A DNA stretch of 64,000 nucleotides from Ditylenchus dipsaci (GCA_004194705.1 SADC01001334.1:186001-250000), one strand, 5' to 3'. Shown: positions 45,657 to 56,484, numbered from the stretch's first letter. The notes: generated by a model not told the origin, from the letters alone. Made by a program: numbers and translations.

Positions 45657-48600
45657 GAAATCTAGGAAAATAAGAGCGCAACAGTGGATATAGACGATTT
45701 GCTTGGAAATTTTGTTGTGCCATATTTCCCATTAGAGAAGAAGCAGAGCTGCGCATATCATCGAACTCACCCTCACGGAAGCCTTTTGCAAATGGATTGC
45801 TCTCAATTTTCAGCTCAGTGATCTAAAAATGAGATTAAGATAGAATAAAAAATTATTAAGAATTCCAGATTTTATCTAGATGTTCAAAATTTATTTCACG
45901 TATATTAAGAAAAGCATAAAAATACCTACCCTGTGATTTTGATAAGCAGTGACAGCCATAAAGGAAGTCTCCGGAAAGCTGAAAGTTCGTCTGTTCCCAG
46001 CATATAAACCATCATCCTGATTGTGCAATGCCAAATGAAACCGAGGCATGTATCGATGCATTGAGTTGACGATAATCTGAAATTAGAAAAATGAATATTT
46101 TAAGTAGTCAAAGGGTCAACTAATAAAGTTTTTTGTTAACAAAAGCAATGTGCACTTCACCGCCAATCAATTCCTCGTTTGTTGACTTTTACAGCTAGGA
46201 GATTGGGTTTTAGTCAGGACTAAATAAAAGCAGATGTTTCTTCGAAAGAGTAGTGTTGAATATAAAAAGAAGTGCTGGTATTTTAACTCAAGCTACAATG
46301 AAACCTTAACACTAGAAAGACGGTTTGTAACTTTGTGCGGAATTTCAGGATTAATAAGATGGCTGAAAAAATTGGAAAACAGGGGAGAAACGGATAAATG
46401 AAAGAACTCCTGAAGTTGTATCAAAAACTTCATCAAATTTTTGCACCATTTTCTGATATTCTTAGAAATTTTCTGGTAGCCGTTCTGACACAGGATTCGT
46501 GCTCAGCGCTGTCGATCTACTTGTAAAACTGTTTTTAAAATAATAGTCCCTGCAAAATTTTCATTCCGTTCAAGACAATATTTTTTTCCGTTCAAGACAA
46601 TAAACATTCAAATATGCGATTCCTAGTTTTTCGAGAATCAAATGTTAATTGATAAACAGTGACTTGGCCTAAGCGGTCACTATATCAGAGAAACTAATAT
46701 ATTGTGGCTGGACTGTATCCAAAATTTCTAAGATTCAATTCAGAGAAAATAATATATAGAAAACTAATTCTAAATCAGAAAAAAATTAAAATAATGTTGC
46801 AAAATCGAGATCAACCCAAAAATCACATTTTGAGCTGCAGACTGGTAAAAATAACAATGACACCAAATAAATAATAAATATTCATAGACACACCACTACC
46901 GTATATTCTCGATTAGAAGGCCCCTCTCTAATAGAAGGCCCCTCTCTAATAGAAAGCCCCCTTGAGGACCTATATATCAGCCTAGAAAAAGAAATTCGCA
47001 AATCTGTTTTTCGCGTTTTCTTAGTTAACACGAGCTTACCTGATTCCACTTTTAAAATTTTGGTTGAGCACGCAAAAATCTCAAAATCGACCCAAATTTT
47101 TTCCGACTTTTTTAGGGTGAAAAATAGAAGGCCCGGCCTTCTAATAGAGAATATACGGTATGCAAAATATTCTCTTATACCAAAATTTTTGATATTATTC
47201 ACTTGTATTTTCAGCCAGGGTCAAAACCGAAAAAAATCGATAAAAAATTACATGTCCATTATGGTCCAATTGGTTGTTGGTCAGCTTGATTTTGTCAAAC
47301 GAGACAATCTGTTTAGTCCAAGACAGACCCGAAGCAGGAGAATCAGCATGAAAGTAGACTCTACAGGGTAGTTCAGACTCACCTGAACTAAATTCAGTAT
47401 TTCAAGTAAAAAAAGCCGAGAATTACAAGACCTGGGCCAGCTATCACCCATTTGGACTGGTGGAAGGAGTATCTGTAGCGCTTGTTATCTACTAAAAATT
47501 TACCCGGCTTTTAAGGGTTTTTTCTTTAAAAAAGGAGCTGACCACACACAAAATCGACCATGAGCGAGTACTTGAGCGTAGGATCAAGACCAGAGATTGA
47601 GATTTGCAGAGGTGGAAACATCCTTCTGTAATAATTTCATTGAGTCATTTAATATGAACTAGATTTAAAAAAAAAATTTTTGAACCTTCCACTTTTAGTG
47701 ACAATCATTTCCGTGCAAAATTCATCTAAAATCAGGTTTTAACAAAGATGTAATAGATTTGAAAAAATTAATATTTAAAAGTTGCGTCTTAAATTGAGAC
47801 TAGGGTATTGAAATTTGAAAAAACTCATTTTGCGATCTTTTATACCGCTAGACTTTAGCTTTGATATTTTTTCACTTATTTAAAAATAGTGTTTAAACGT
47901 CTTCAAAGTAACTTTTATATGCTGAAAACGATAAGAAATCTGCTTCCTGATGCTATTCTTCATGAAAAGCTAATTTTTTGAAAGAGAAATTTTTGACCAA
48001 AAGTTGACTTTTTACCTTGGGGAACCAAGGTAAACCACCAGAAAGGATACTTGGAGGCCCCAAAAAAATGTAATTTGAACACAGTTTTGTTAACTGGGGC
48101 CTACCGCATAAATAAACTATGGTATGCATACATGTTTTATGCATCCAGAGTTATGTGTGTCTAAAGTATGTGGGTGTGCGCATCTCAACTCCAAGCCCTT
48201 CCCTGAATCCACAGTCACTCTAGAACACTATCAAAGAAACTGCGACTCGAATACCTTACCTCACACAACTCCCATTTATTGACATTTATGGGCCGGTGTT
48301 GGCGGTGTTTTTTGAAGGTGTCCAAATATGTCCAGGTGAAGATAACGAGGAAGTAGCAAACAGTTCAAAGTACCAAGGAGGAGGTACTCAAATGGTATTA
48401 CCTAGGTGAGGAGGTAACCGGGAGGTGGTACTCTAGAAGTGCTGGTATTTTAACCCACTCTGAAGGTGTTTTATGAACAAGTGAACTTCTCGGAATCATG
48501 TCTAAGTGGACCCAGGTGGGGGTACCCAGGAGGTTGTATCCAGGTGAGTATAATTAAAAGGTGGTAACCAGGGGAAGTACCAATAAGGAATACTCAGGTG

Positions 48601-50478
48601 GTACATAGGCGGTATCCAGGTGAAGGTACTCAAGATGTGGTGCCCAGTTGAAGAGTACCCAGGGGCAGCCTTTAGCCTTAGCGCTTTTCCTACTTACTAA
48701 TGACAGGGTTTATATAAGGATTAAGAAAAAAGCCATTTTTGAATCGAGTTTATATATTCAATTACTCAATTGACATGGTAAAACTCAAATTAACGAAAAT
48801 ATCGACGAATTGACCGTCGACGAACTAACCGTTGACGAATTGACCTAGAGCCGGGAAAACCTTTCGCCATTTTGCCATAAAAGGACCAGAAAAGCAATTT
48901 AAAAGGGATCAAGGGCTGTATTGGGAGGGAGGGAATAATACAGGGCCACTTTATTTTAGCTGCTTTATCATGTTTTTCAACTCGGGCCGTGGCAAAAATA
49001 GACTCTATATGCATTTTATGATCGAGAGCACTTCTTGAAATCATGTCTGAGGTGAGTGAGTGTGCGCATCTCAAATCCAAGCCCCAAAGTCCCCTGCGCC
49101 CCCGAAAGGGGGCGCAGATGCGCATTTCTTAACTCCCACGAGCTCTACCGATTCAACTTTTTAGATTTTGGTTGAACGCCCAAAAATCTCGAAATCAAAT
49201 TCCAAATTTTTCGATTTTTGGGGGTTTGAATAATAAGCGCCCGGGCGCTTATTAGAAGAAATGTGGTAATAAGTTCCAATTAAAGTTGCGTCTTCAATTG
49301 AGACTAGGGTGTTGAATATTGAAAAAAACTCATTTTCGGTCTTTGATACCGCTAAACTGTAGCTTTGATACTCGACATTTCGGCAAAAACTCATAAAACA
49401 GGTATTTTCTTATAGCCTGGGGTTGACTGAACCATTTTGTACAAAGCAACCTACGAAATCTTCGCCAAAGTGCCAAACCCTCTAGTTTTACTTCAACATT
49501 ATCCAACGAGTGTTTGTGGGCATGTAGATCTGCAAATACGCAAGAAAATGTATACAGTATATATTTCATGTTCTGAAATGCTTCGATGTAAATTTATAAT
49601 AAATACAAAAAGCAGGACTGAGAATCGTCCTTTTTTCTGACTACGTAGTTGACTTTTTTCTAGCTGATAGCAAAAAGTATAACAATGACTTGTGCTGATG
49701 ACTGGACCGGAATACGATTTCGGATTCCAATCCCAACATCGCGAATTCGGTCCGGAACCCATTCGGTCGATGAAAAAAGCCAAAATCCGGCCGGATTTCC
49801 TGATTTAATAACTATTTGGTAACAGCTATGATAACTGTGCGTTGATAACTGTAGAATTTCTCATATATCATACAAAAATCTACAGTTATCGAATCTGGAA
49901 ATCCACCCGGATCTCTCGATTTGATATCTGATTGATAACAGCTATGATAATTGTGCGTTGATAACTGTAGGATTTCTCATATACAGGTTTCGTAATGAAA
50001 AGTTTCGAAAAAAGACATTTGGGTATAAAAAAGATTTTATTTCATTTTATCCAGTGCTTATTGCTATTTTGGAGCGAAAAAAAAGATTTTGACTAAAAAC
50101 TTCAAAAATAAAAAAGATTATGGGTCCCGAAAAAAAGGACAAATCTTTTTAAAAATGACGATCACGAACCCTGCTCATATATCATACGAGAATCTCTACA
50201 GTTATCGAATCCGGAAATCCGGCCGTTTTCGGTTCTTTTGACCCAACGGAGTCCCGATCCGGTAAATTTTCACAATTCCGTTAGGGAATCCTTTCAGTAG
50301 CCCAAAGAAAAGATAATATACCTCTAATTACAGAAAAGGCGCAAAATTTGCTTGCGATTGGTGGCTCAACCTCAGATTCATAGTCAAGCAGTAATTTTCT
50401 CTTCGAATTAATTTTCCTTGGCTCACATAGCTGGTCTCCCAGCAAATATTCTATGGAAAAGTTTCTACTGTTCGACAT
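45652..50478 (-). CDS. T-box transcription factor, TBX1/mls-1-like
   Basis: A DNA-binding T-box regulator. Eight minus-strand exons in order: 50478-50322, 49529-49455, 47725-47686, 47625-47543, 47491-47432, 47382-47252, 46076-45930, 45822-45652. They join in frame to 864 bases (287 aa), and all introns are GT..AG. An eh1 Groucho/TLE-recruiting motif FSIEYLL is at residues 7-13. The T-box spans about 64-248: [101 protein letters not shown] and MHRY.PRFH fit the TBX1/TBX10 group best; TBX15/18/22 and TBX20 are less likely. The C-terminal tail is short (about 39 aa). An acceptor TATATTCAG lies 10 bases before the ATG, possibly for a spliced leader. The donor after DFVC (G^GTCAGC) is weak and was chosen because it restores [11 protein letters not shown]. 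Confidence 0.9.
46897..47160. mobile_element. foldback MITE, family B long subtype, in T-box intron
   Basis: TACCGTATATTCTCGATTAG and the inverse ending ATATACGGTA, inside the intron between exons 47252-47382 and 45930-46076. Nearly identical to 3590-3853. Confidence 0.85.
48050..48200. mobile_element. partial family F copy in T-box intron
   Basis: GGGGCCTACCGCATAAATAA, TGCATACATGTTTTATGCATC and GTGGGTGTGCGCATCTCAAC match the family F inner arm. Both ends are missing. Confidence 0.6.
48400..48660. repeat. AGGTGGTACC-type repeat, family G
   Basis: Many loose units of CAGGTGAGG, GGTACCCAGG and GGAGGTGGTACTC. Same style as 35880, 54440 and 63385. Lies in the 1.7-kb T-box intron 47726-49454. 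Confidence 0.55.
49000..49267. mobile_element. family F and family B fragments in T-box intron
   Basis: 49000-49125 matches the family F centre (GTGAGTGAGTGTGCGCATCT, GCCCCCGAAAGGGGGCGCAG). 49140-49267 is a right half of a family B element (CGCCCGGGCGCTTATTAGAA, then AATGTGGTA). The right half seems to have landed in, or recombined with, the F fragment. Confidence 0.5.
49800..50225. repeat. repeated GATAACTGTAG block in T-box intron 1
   Basis: Three related blocks contain GATAACAGCTATGATAA, GCGTTGATAACTGTAG and TTTCTCATATATCATAC, partly inverted. The second block is split by the hAT-like insertion at 49984-50173. Confidence 0.6.
49984..50173. mobile_element. 190-bp hAT-like MITE, family E, in T-box intron 1
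   Basis: Ends CAGGTTTCGT and ACGAACCCTG (inverse CAGGGTTCGT), typical hAT-style CAGGG termini. The 8-bp CTCATATA flanks both sides (49976-49983 and 50174-50181), and the unoccupied repeat block at about 49858-49866 shows one CTCATATA. Relatives at 28820-29004 and 55805-55985. Confidence 0.85.
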
Positions 50479-52109
50479 CTATTAATCCCTGAATATAAGA
50501 AAATACAGAAGGATCTGGTTTCGAAAAGTACATCTTGTCGTCACACTAAAATTGATCAAGTTCGACACCACCTTCATTCCCATCACTTTTAATCTCGATT
50601 TTAACTGATTTTCAGGCATATGCATGGGCCTTACTTTTGGAGTGCCTCACAAATCGGACTGTAGACCAATTCATGCTGCATCCTGATCCAAAGTCGTGTT
50701 TTTAACATTTTTCACTCGGAGACAATTCTCAGGCAAGTTACCATCTATTTTGTAGATCAGTTCACTGGATAGAGGTAAAAAAAAGTGACTTGCCTGCAAA
50801 AAGTCTCCGAAAAGTGAGTCAAAAACAGAATGCTACAAATACGATTTTGAATCAGGGGAGAGTTAAAAGTAGATTAATATGGTATGAAAAATTAATCAGG
50901 GATAGGTTTTTCATGCAACCTAGCATTAAGTAGCCACTTTTGGCCAAGCAAAAATTTTTCGAATGTTATTGGCCATAAATACGCAATAACCAATATGAAA
51001 AAATAAAAAATAAAGTAGTCAGGCACTAGGTGGATTCGAACATGACCAATTTCGACTTTTTTAAAAATTATCTGCTCCTTCAAAAAGACGAATTTCCTTC
51101 CAAATCAACCAGTAATTTACCAATTACTGCCAGCAAACTGTGATTGAAGGCGCTAGAGCAATGAGTGTGCACATTTCCATCAAGCCAGATCTGCTGATGG
51201 GACTTTTAGAGCCATATAGCACCCACTTCTCGACTAGATCACACATCTGGTGCTACTACCGTAGTTGTGCTAGAGCCAATAATATATACAATGCTCGAGA
51301 ATGGCCTTTGATTTGCACCACTTATTCCCTTTGCAGCTAATGACTGATGATTATTGCACTTCCATCTCTTTAATTTATATAACTTTTGAGGCAAAATGGA
51401 TTTCGGGATAGTGCGATTTGAGTCTATGTATTACTTTTGACATTTTTATGCTTTGGCTTTTTTGCAGCACTTCAGCTGGCTAGGTGACTGATTTAGACAT
51501 TGTTAGAGGGTACTTTAAACCCTTAAAATACGGACTATGACAAGTGTATATTCTGGTAGAGCATACCCATGTTGTAAGCAAAAGTGCTGAGATTTTTCCG
51601 ATATTCGTGACATATATGCCGGTGGAAAATGCAAAACGCGTGGCCATGGCTTTTAAATACCACCTTTTTAAATATGTTTTCAATTTTTATTTGATGTATG
51701 CTGTCTGCATAATACATCTCTGCCTTTTAGCGTGTTTACATTCAGATCATGGCTGATGACAAAAATCAAAGGCTGGGCTGAACGGCTTTCCGTGAAACAT
51801 TTCGAACTTGGTCCAGAATGAATGTTCCGAATCATCGTCAGTTGGTGTTCCAACAGGTTTTTATTTTGTTGCAATTTAGAATTTTAGTTCCTGTTGTTGA
51901 ATATTGTTAACTGGTGCACGAATGAAGAGGAATGTGAAGTCTGTGTTAATCATTAAAAAAACTCACAATTATCGAGATTTACGAGAGTTAGGGTCCCGGA
52001 AACGAAAATCGAGCAAACATAGAGCTGCCTACACAATTTTTTTTGTGCGCCTAATTTCCAGACACACTATAGTGTGTAAATATCATGGAACTACAGGGTG
52101 GTCCAAGAA

Positions 52110-52330
52110 ATGTGCACGCAGATCGACTCAGAATTTCATAAGAATTTTTCAAGTATATAATGTCAAAAACACGATTTTTGCTTTGTCCCCCCTGTGGTTT
52201 AGGTCTCACCTATCCAGAGGCCATCTACAGATCAGAGCCCAAACCACAGGGGGGACCAAGCAAAAATCGTGTTTTTGACATTATATACCAGAAAAATTCT
52301 TATCGAATTCTGAGTCGATCTGCGTTCACA
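52110..52330. mobile_element. foldback just upstream of NAA10 start
   Basis: CAGATCGACTCAGAATT, ATATAATGTCAAAAACACG and CCCCCCTGTGGTTT at the left are inverted at the right. It ends about 75 bp before the NAA10 ATG, so it probably overlaps the core promoter. Confidence 0.75.
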
Positions 52331-52390
52331 GAATTTTAAAAAACGTCGTATAAAATAAGTCATGGCCGTTTAAAACCATTACGCCTGTGT

Positions 52391-52404
52391 TTAGCTATAT
52401 AAGG
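52391..52404 (+). other. acceptor-like site before NAA10 ATG
   Basis: GTGTTTAG ends at 52394, ten bases before the ATG at 52405, as expected for spliced-leader addition in nematodes. Inference from position and sequence only. Confidence 0.4.
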
Positions 52405-53695
52405 ATGTCAACAGTGAACATAAGACGTGCAATGTGTGAAGATTTGTGAGTAACCTTATGAAAATAATGCGTAGTCAAAAAAAATGTTCTAGGCTGAGCA
52501 CTCAAAACTGCAATTCGCTATGCTTGTCAACGAGCTACCAACTGAAATACTATATGTAAATTTTATCTTTTGATGTTCTAATGCCCCAGTGGTTCTGTTC
52601 GGTTACAGGTATTACGCACTCTCCTGGCCTGAGCTCTCTTATGTTGCGGAAGATTCAAAGGTGCATTCGCTGCTAATATTAATCTCGGTAGTCCATGTTT
52701 CATCTAATCCCAGGGCAATGTAATTGGCTATGTGCTCGCTAAAATGGAAGAAGAGTCAGAAGAGGAAGCTCATGGGTAATTTTTACAGTCAAAATTTGGG
52801 TAACCACTAAACCGTATTGCTGACCACGCAGTGATGTCAATAATGCCGAAAAACAGTACTACAGTTTGAAAACTGTAATACAGTTTAAAACTGTGTTACA
52901 ATTCGAGCAACTGTTCTACAGTTTTCGCTACTGTACTGCAGTTTTTGCCCATTTTTTCGGCATTATTGATGGTGCATCACTGTGATCACGTTACTAGGAA
53001 TTTGCTATAAGAAATTTCCATTGTAAATTGTTTCAAAAGGTAATGGACTCTTTAGGCACATCACTTCGCTCGCTGTCAAAAGAACCTATCGTCGACTTGG
53101 ACTGGCTCAAAAGCTCATGGATCAAACATCTCGAGCTATGGTCGAGACCTACAATGGTAAGTTTCTCGCTTGGTTAGGCCTACCAAATATCACATTCTAG
53201 CCATGTTATTTTTAGCTCGCTATGTGTCGCTTCATGTAAGTGTGTCCAATCGTGCGGCTGTAAACCTCTACAAGAACACGTTGAAATTCGAGATTAGCAA
53301 AGTGAAACCGGTGAGTTTTCACATTTTCGGATACGTTGAAGAAAACCCTTCGAATCTAAATTCCCTTTTATCTTGTAATAGTAATAAGGGCTACCAGACA
53401 ATTTCTAATATTTTTAGAATTTGTCGCGCGACATTTTCTAATATTTTTCGGTAAATTCGGGACAAAACAACCGAATTTACTGAAAAATATTAGAAAATGT
53501 CGCGCGACAAATTCTAAAAATATTAGAAATTGTCTGGTAGCCGTAATAAGCTAATTAATTTGCTTTTTGCAGGAGTACTACGCTAACGGTGAAGACGCCT
53601 ATGCAATGAAGCGCCTCTTAATCTCGTTTGCCAAAGAAAACGGTTTGCAGCCGGCCGATCGAAAAAGTTTCTTCCGCGAAACATCATCTAACTAG
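52405..53695 (+). CDS. NAA10: N-alpha-acetyltransferase 10, catalytic subunit of NatA
   Basis: A GNAT-fold enzyme that transfers acetyl from acetyl-CoA to nascent protein N-termini (Ser, Ala, Thr and similar after Met removal), working at the ribosome with NAA15. Exons 52405-52445, 52493-52555, 52609-52660, 52714-52775, 53056-53156, 53216-53310 and 53573-53695 join in frame to 537 bases (178 aa). The introns are GT..AG; three are only 47-53 bases. Seen: [10 protein letters not shown] at the start, [34 protein letters not shown], acetyl-CoA loop RRLGLA (85-90), SNRAAVNLY and [14 protein letters not shown]. The family's usual HVR.SNRAA is HVSVSNRAA here (Ser115). The tail after the GNAT core is only about 26 residues, shorter than in vertebrates. 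C. elegans calls its orthologue daf-31, as I recall. Confidence 0.95.
52830..52985. mobile_element. foldback in NAA10 intron 4
   Basis: GCAGTGATGTCAATAATGCC at the left, inverted at the right as GGCATTATTGATGGTGCATC with ACTGTGATC. Inner repeats ACAGTTT/AAACTGT. Fully within the intron 52776-53055. Confidence 0.7.
53389..53542. mobile_element. 154-bp near-perfect hairpin MITE in NAA10 intron 6
   Basis: Ends GGCTACCAGACAATTTC and the inverse; arms of about 70 bases pair almost perfectly. The 8-bp GTAATAAG flanks both sides (53381-53388 and 53543-53550), fitting an 8-bp target duplication. It ends 30 bp before the last exon. Confidence 0.85.
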
Positions 53696-53762
53696 AAGAA
53701 GCTCAAGCATTAAGAAATCCATAGATACGCTTTATGTGCTGCACTTTTGTTCGTTAGTTATC

Positions 53763-53768
53763 AATAAA
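53763..53768 (+). terminator. poly(A) signal of NAA10
   Basis: AATAAA 68 bases after the stop codon. Confidence 0.65.
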
Positions 53769-54174
53769 AAAGGTTTGATTAGGGGCATTGTTTGCTTGTT
53801 TTTTGTTGGTGGTTTAATTGCCTAAAGCCAATAATTGCTTGCAAAACTTGCAAAAACCAAAGTATTGATATAATTGTCAAAAAATATCTATTTTAGTTTG
53901 TTCTCTCATATATTTTGTTTGACAAAAATTGAAATTTTGATATTTGAATTTTCCATGAGTTTCTTATTTTCTGAGAGACTTTAATTTTGAGAACTGTGTT
54001 TTTCTATCAAATTTTTGACCATTTTTCAAAAGTGGATTACTTATTTTGTAGCTGAGAATCTCAGCTACAAAATGAGTGGCAACTTTTGAAAATATTTATA
54101 AAAAACTTATTAATAAAAAATGCCACGAAAAGTTTTTTGTTCAATGCACTATATTACTGGACGATTTTATCGTG

Positions 54175-54260
54175 TATTGACGTTATGTTAACTGCGTCCA
54201 AATTTGGACGCAGTTAACACAACGTACAATGCCAACTTCATACGCGCCAATTTAAATTTA
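54175..54260. repeat. GTTAACTGCGTCCAAATTTG palindrome, copy 1
   Basis: A perfect palindrome centred on CGTCCAAATTTGGACG (about 54186-54222), then CATGCG-type flank GCCAACTTCATACGCGCCAA. Copy 2 at 55300-55400 is in inverted order: GGCGCGTATAAAGTTGGC precedes the same palindrome. The two may bound a larger element of about 1.2 kb. Confidence 0.6.
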
Positions 54261-54689
54261 CGGCGCTAGTAGCAAATAACCACACACACCCCCCTCAAGA
54301 ATCCGACCTTTTAAAAATTGCTGTAACTACCCTTTCAAACAACAAGTTTAGGCAACAAGTTTACAAACAGCAAGTTTACAACAACAAGTTTTGACTTGCA
54401 CGAAGCCCAGTTCTGGAGTAGTGTACCGTAGGATGTCCAAGTGAGTCTCAGGCTTTTGTACCGAGCTATCGGTACTCAGGTAAAGTGCCTAGGTAGTATT
54501 ACGCAATGCTCAGTTTGTTTAAGTGAAACACTTCGAAAATGTATCCACTTAAAAATGTGTATAGGTATCATAAAAGTGTCTAGGTATCGGTAATCAAATA
54601 GAAGTGCCTAGGTGGTAGTACCCAGGTAGTGGTACCCAAATTTTTATTTTTTACTTCTTCAGCTTCCAAAACCTGTTTTTTCTTGATTA

Positions 54690-54990
54690 ACTCTGGTATG
54701 CTGAAGATGGTTTGATAGTGGTAAAACGTTGTTCCGAAAGGTATTTATGAGTTTTAGTAAAATAAATTATTTCCCATACTCAAAATATATAATACGAAAC
54801 GTTATTTTATCACTATCAAATCATCTTCAGCAAGCCCTATATAATCCAGAAAAAAAGGTTTTAGAGCCTGAAGAAAAAAAAATTGGAATTTTTTCCAAAT
54901 TACACGCCCGACAACCACCCTACTTGAAACCTTTTTATCACAGTGTAATAAACCTATAAAACGGCATTTTATTACTATCAAACCATCTTT
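54690..54990. repeat. GAAGATGGTTTGATAGTGG inverted repeats
   Basis: GCTGAAGATGGTTTGATAGT at 54702 is inverted near 54805 (CACTATCAAATCATCTTCAG) and again near 54975 (ACTATCAAACCATCTTTGG). The same unit forms the inner palindrome at 27400-27545. Confidence 0.6.
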
Positions 54991-55299
54991 GGAATGCTTA
55001 AATTATTTCAGAAAACAGGTTTCCAGACCTAAAAACATAAAAAATTGCACCAAATAGACGATTACTTATTTGAGTTGTTGCATTGATAATCCAACAGAAC
55101 TGCAGTTAGATTATAAAATATGTGAAATGATAAGAGTTCTTCGTGAGACAAAAAATTATTAATTTGAAAATTCTTGCGGGGGAATCAACCGCGGAAGGAT
55201 TTACTGGAGAGGGATTTATTTACCGCGAAGGAATTGACCGCCGCCCAATTATCTTAGCTGACTCTATGAAGTGTTTCACAACGAAGAAATTCAAAGTAT

Positions 55300-55400
55300 A
55301 GTTAGTAAATTTGAATTGGCGCGTATAAAGTTGGCATTATACGTTATGTTAACTGCGTCCAAATTTGGACGCAGTTAACAGAACGTATACGCTGAGCACC
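55300..55400. repeat. GTTAACTGCGTCCAAATTTG palindrome, copy 2
   Basis: Inverse-ordered partner of the copy at 54175-54260, including ACGTTATGTTAACTGCGTCC and AATTGGCGCGTATAAAGTTG. Confidence 0.6.
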
Positions 55401-56083
55401 AATTTCTTACGCACCAATTTTATAGAATAAATGTGGTATTTTGTGCCAAGAAAGGCTTGCAAAAAGTTTTTTTATAGTGTCTAAACCATGTTTTGTTTTT
55501 ATTCTTGCCATTCTTTGAACTAGCACAAAGGATTAGTCAAAGTGGTGGACGAAAAAAAAATGCTAGACTAAAAGAGGAAAAAAGGGCGAAAAAAATTCAA
55601 TTCATCTCATGGAGCTCTGGGAAAATGCTTTTAGTGGCACTACTGACTTGCAACCTGGCCGAGTAGACTAAGAAAAAAGTGAAAGCTACGCCTAAAAAAA
55701 GAAAATGATAAAAGAAATTTTATAAGTATTTTTGAATAAGGAGACTTATAACAAGCTTCCCAACTTGTATCACCGTATAACCTCTATTAATCCCCCACCT
55801 CCAGGGCTCTAAGACGTCTTTTTTAAAAAGATTTGTCTTTTTGGGACCCCAAATATTTTTATTTTTGGAAGTTTACAGTCAAAATACTTTCTTTCGCCTA
55901 AAAATGACGATAAGCACTGGATAAAATAACCTTTTTCTTCAAAAACAGTCAAATGTATTTTTTCTCGAAGAAAAATCTAAGAGACCTGCCTCATTTTTTT
56001 TTGATTAGGATCTCAGATATAATGCCATTTGCGATTTATAATTTCAAAATTTTGAGTGGTTGAAAATTAATTTAATTTACCAT

Positions 56084-56229
56084 TACCGTATTTCCTCTAA
56101 TAGAGCCCCCCCCCCTTGTTTTTTTTGACAAGAACTTCAGAGTTAGGGCCATTTTTGATTTACAATTTCAAGATTTTCGGGCATTCGAAAAATAAAGCCC
56201 CCGGGGGTTCTATTAGAGGAAATACGGTA
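56084..56229. mobile_element. foldback MITE, family B
   Basis: TACCGTATTTCCTCTAATAG and the inverse ending GAAATACGGTA, with a C-run and CCCCCGGGGG inside. TA flanks. Confidence 0.85.
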
Positions 56230-56267
56230 ATCCCCCATGGGGATTAATGGTAAATTGAAGGATGACA

Positions 56268-56335
56268 GTCACTTTGGCTGACTGGTTACAGGTATGAGTC
56301 CGCAATCATTTCACCAGGTTCGATCTTCCCTCGCT
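56268..56335 (+). pseudogene. tRNA-like module
   Basis: TTGGCTGACTGGTTACAG (A-box-like) and CAGGTTCGATCTTCCC (B-box-like) at tRNA spacing; stems are incomplete. It lies between two family B elements and may be a SINE head. Confidence 0.5.
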
Positions 56336-56484
56336 GTTTACGACAGCAGCCCCTCCAAAGAGTATTTTTCACTGAGCCAACTTTTTCATTTTTCACCTAT
56401 TGCACACCTTTTGCACCCACAATACCAAGAGCAAAATACCATCACATCCCACATTGCAATGGATTGGTGTGAAAAATATCAAGG

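Larger units (their letters stand above)
50479..52404. promoter_or_regulatory. divergent intergenic region between T-box and NAA10 genes
   Basis: The two start codons face away from each other across 1926 bp, so this DNA should hold both promoters. A short hairpin at 50700-50820 pairs CAGGCAAGT. 51120-51350 is GC-richer and repeat-free, the best candidate for control sequence. A foldback lies at 52110-52330. Small frames here have no recognised domain. Confidence 0.5.
53769..56083. other. intergenic repeat-rich DNA
   Basis: No gene. Holds a GTAGCTGAGAATCTCAGCTAC hairpin (54040-54090), a family D fragment (54262-54420), a family G block (54440-54650) and a family E relic (55805-55985). Small frames are repeat-derived. 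Confidence 0.5.

Noticed and set aside
45305..45658. 117-codon forward frame next to the T-box stop codon
   Set aside because: It is antisense to the T-box 3' UTR region and has no recognisable domain.
45652..50478. Brachyury, TBX2/3 or TBX20 identity for the T-box gene
   Set aside because: The TAYQNHRIT, VSFDK and MHRY.PRFH blocks fit the TBX1/TBX10 group better than the recalled forms of those classes.
51140..51340. 66-codon forward frame between the T-box and NAA10 genes
   Set aside because: No domain or splice context; the low-repeat sequence is better explained as promoter DNA.
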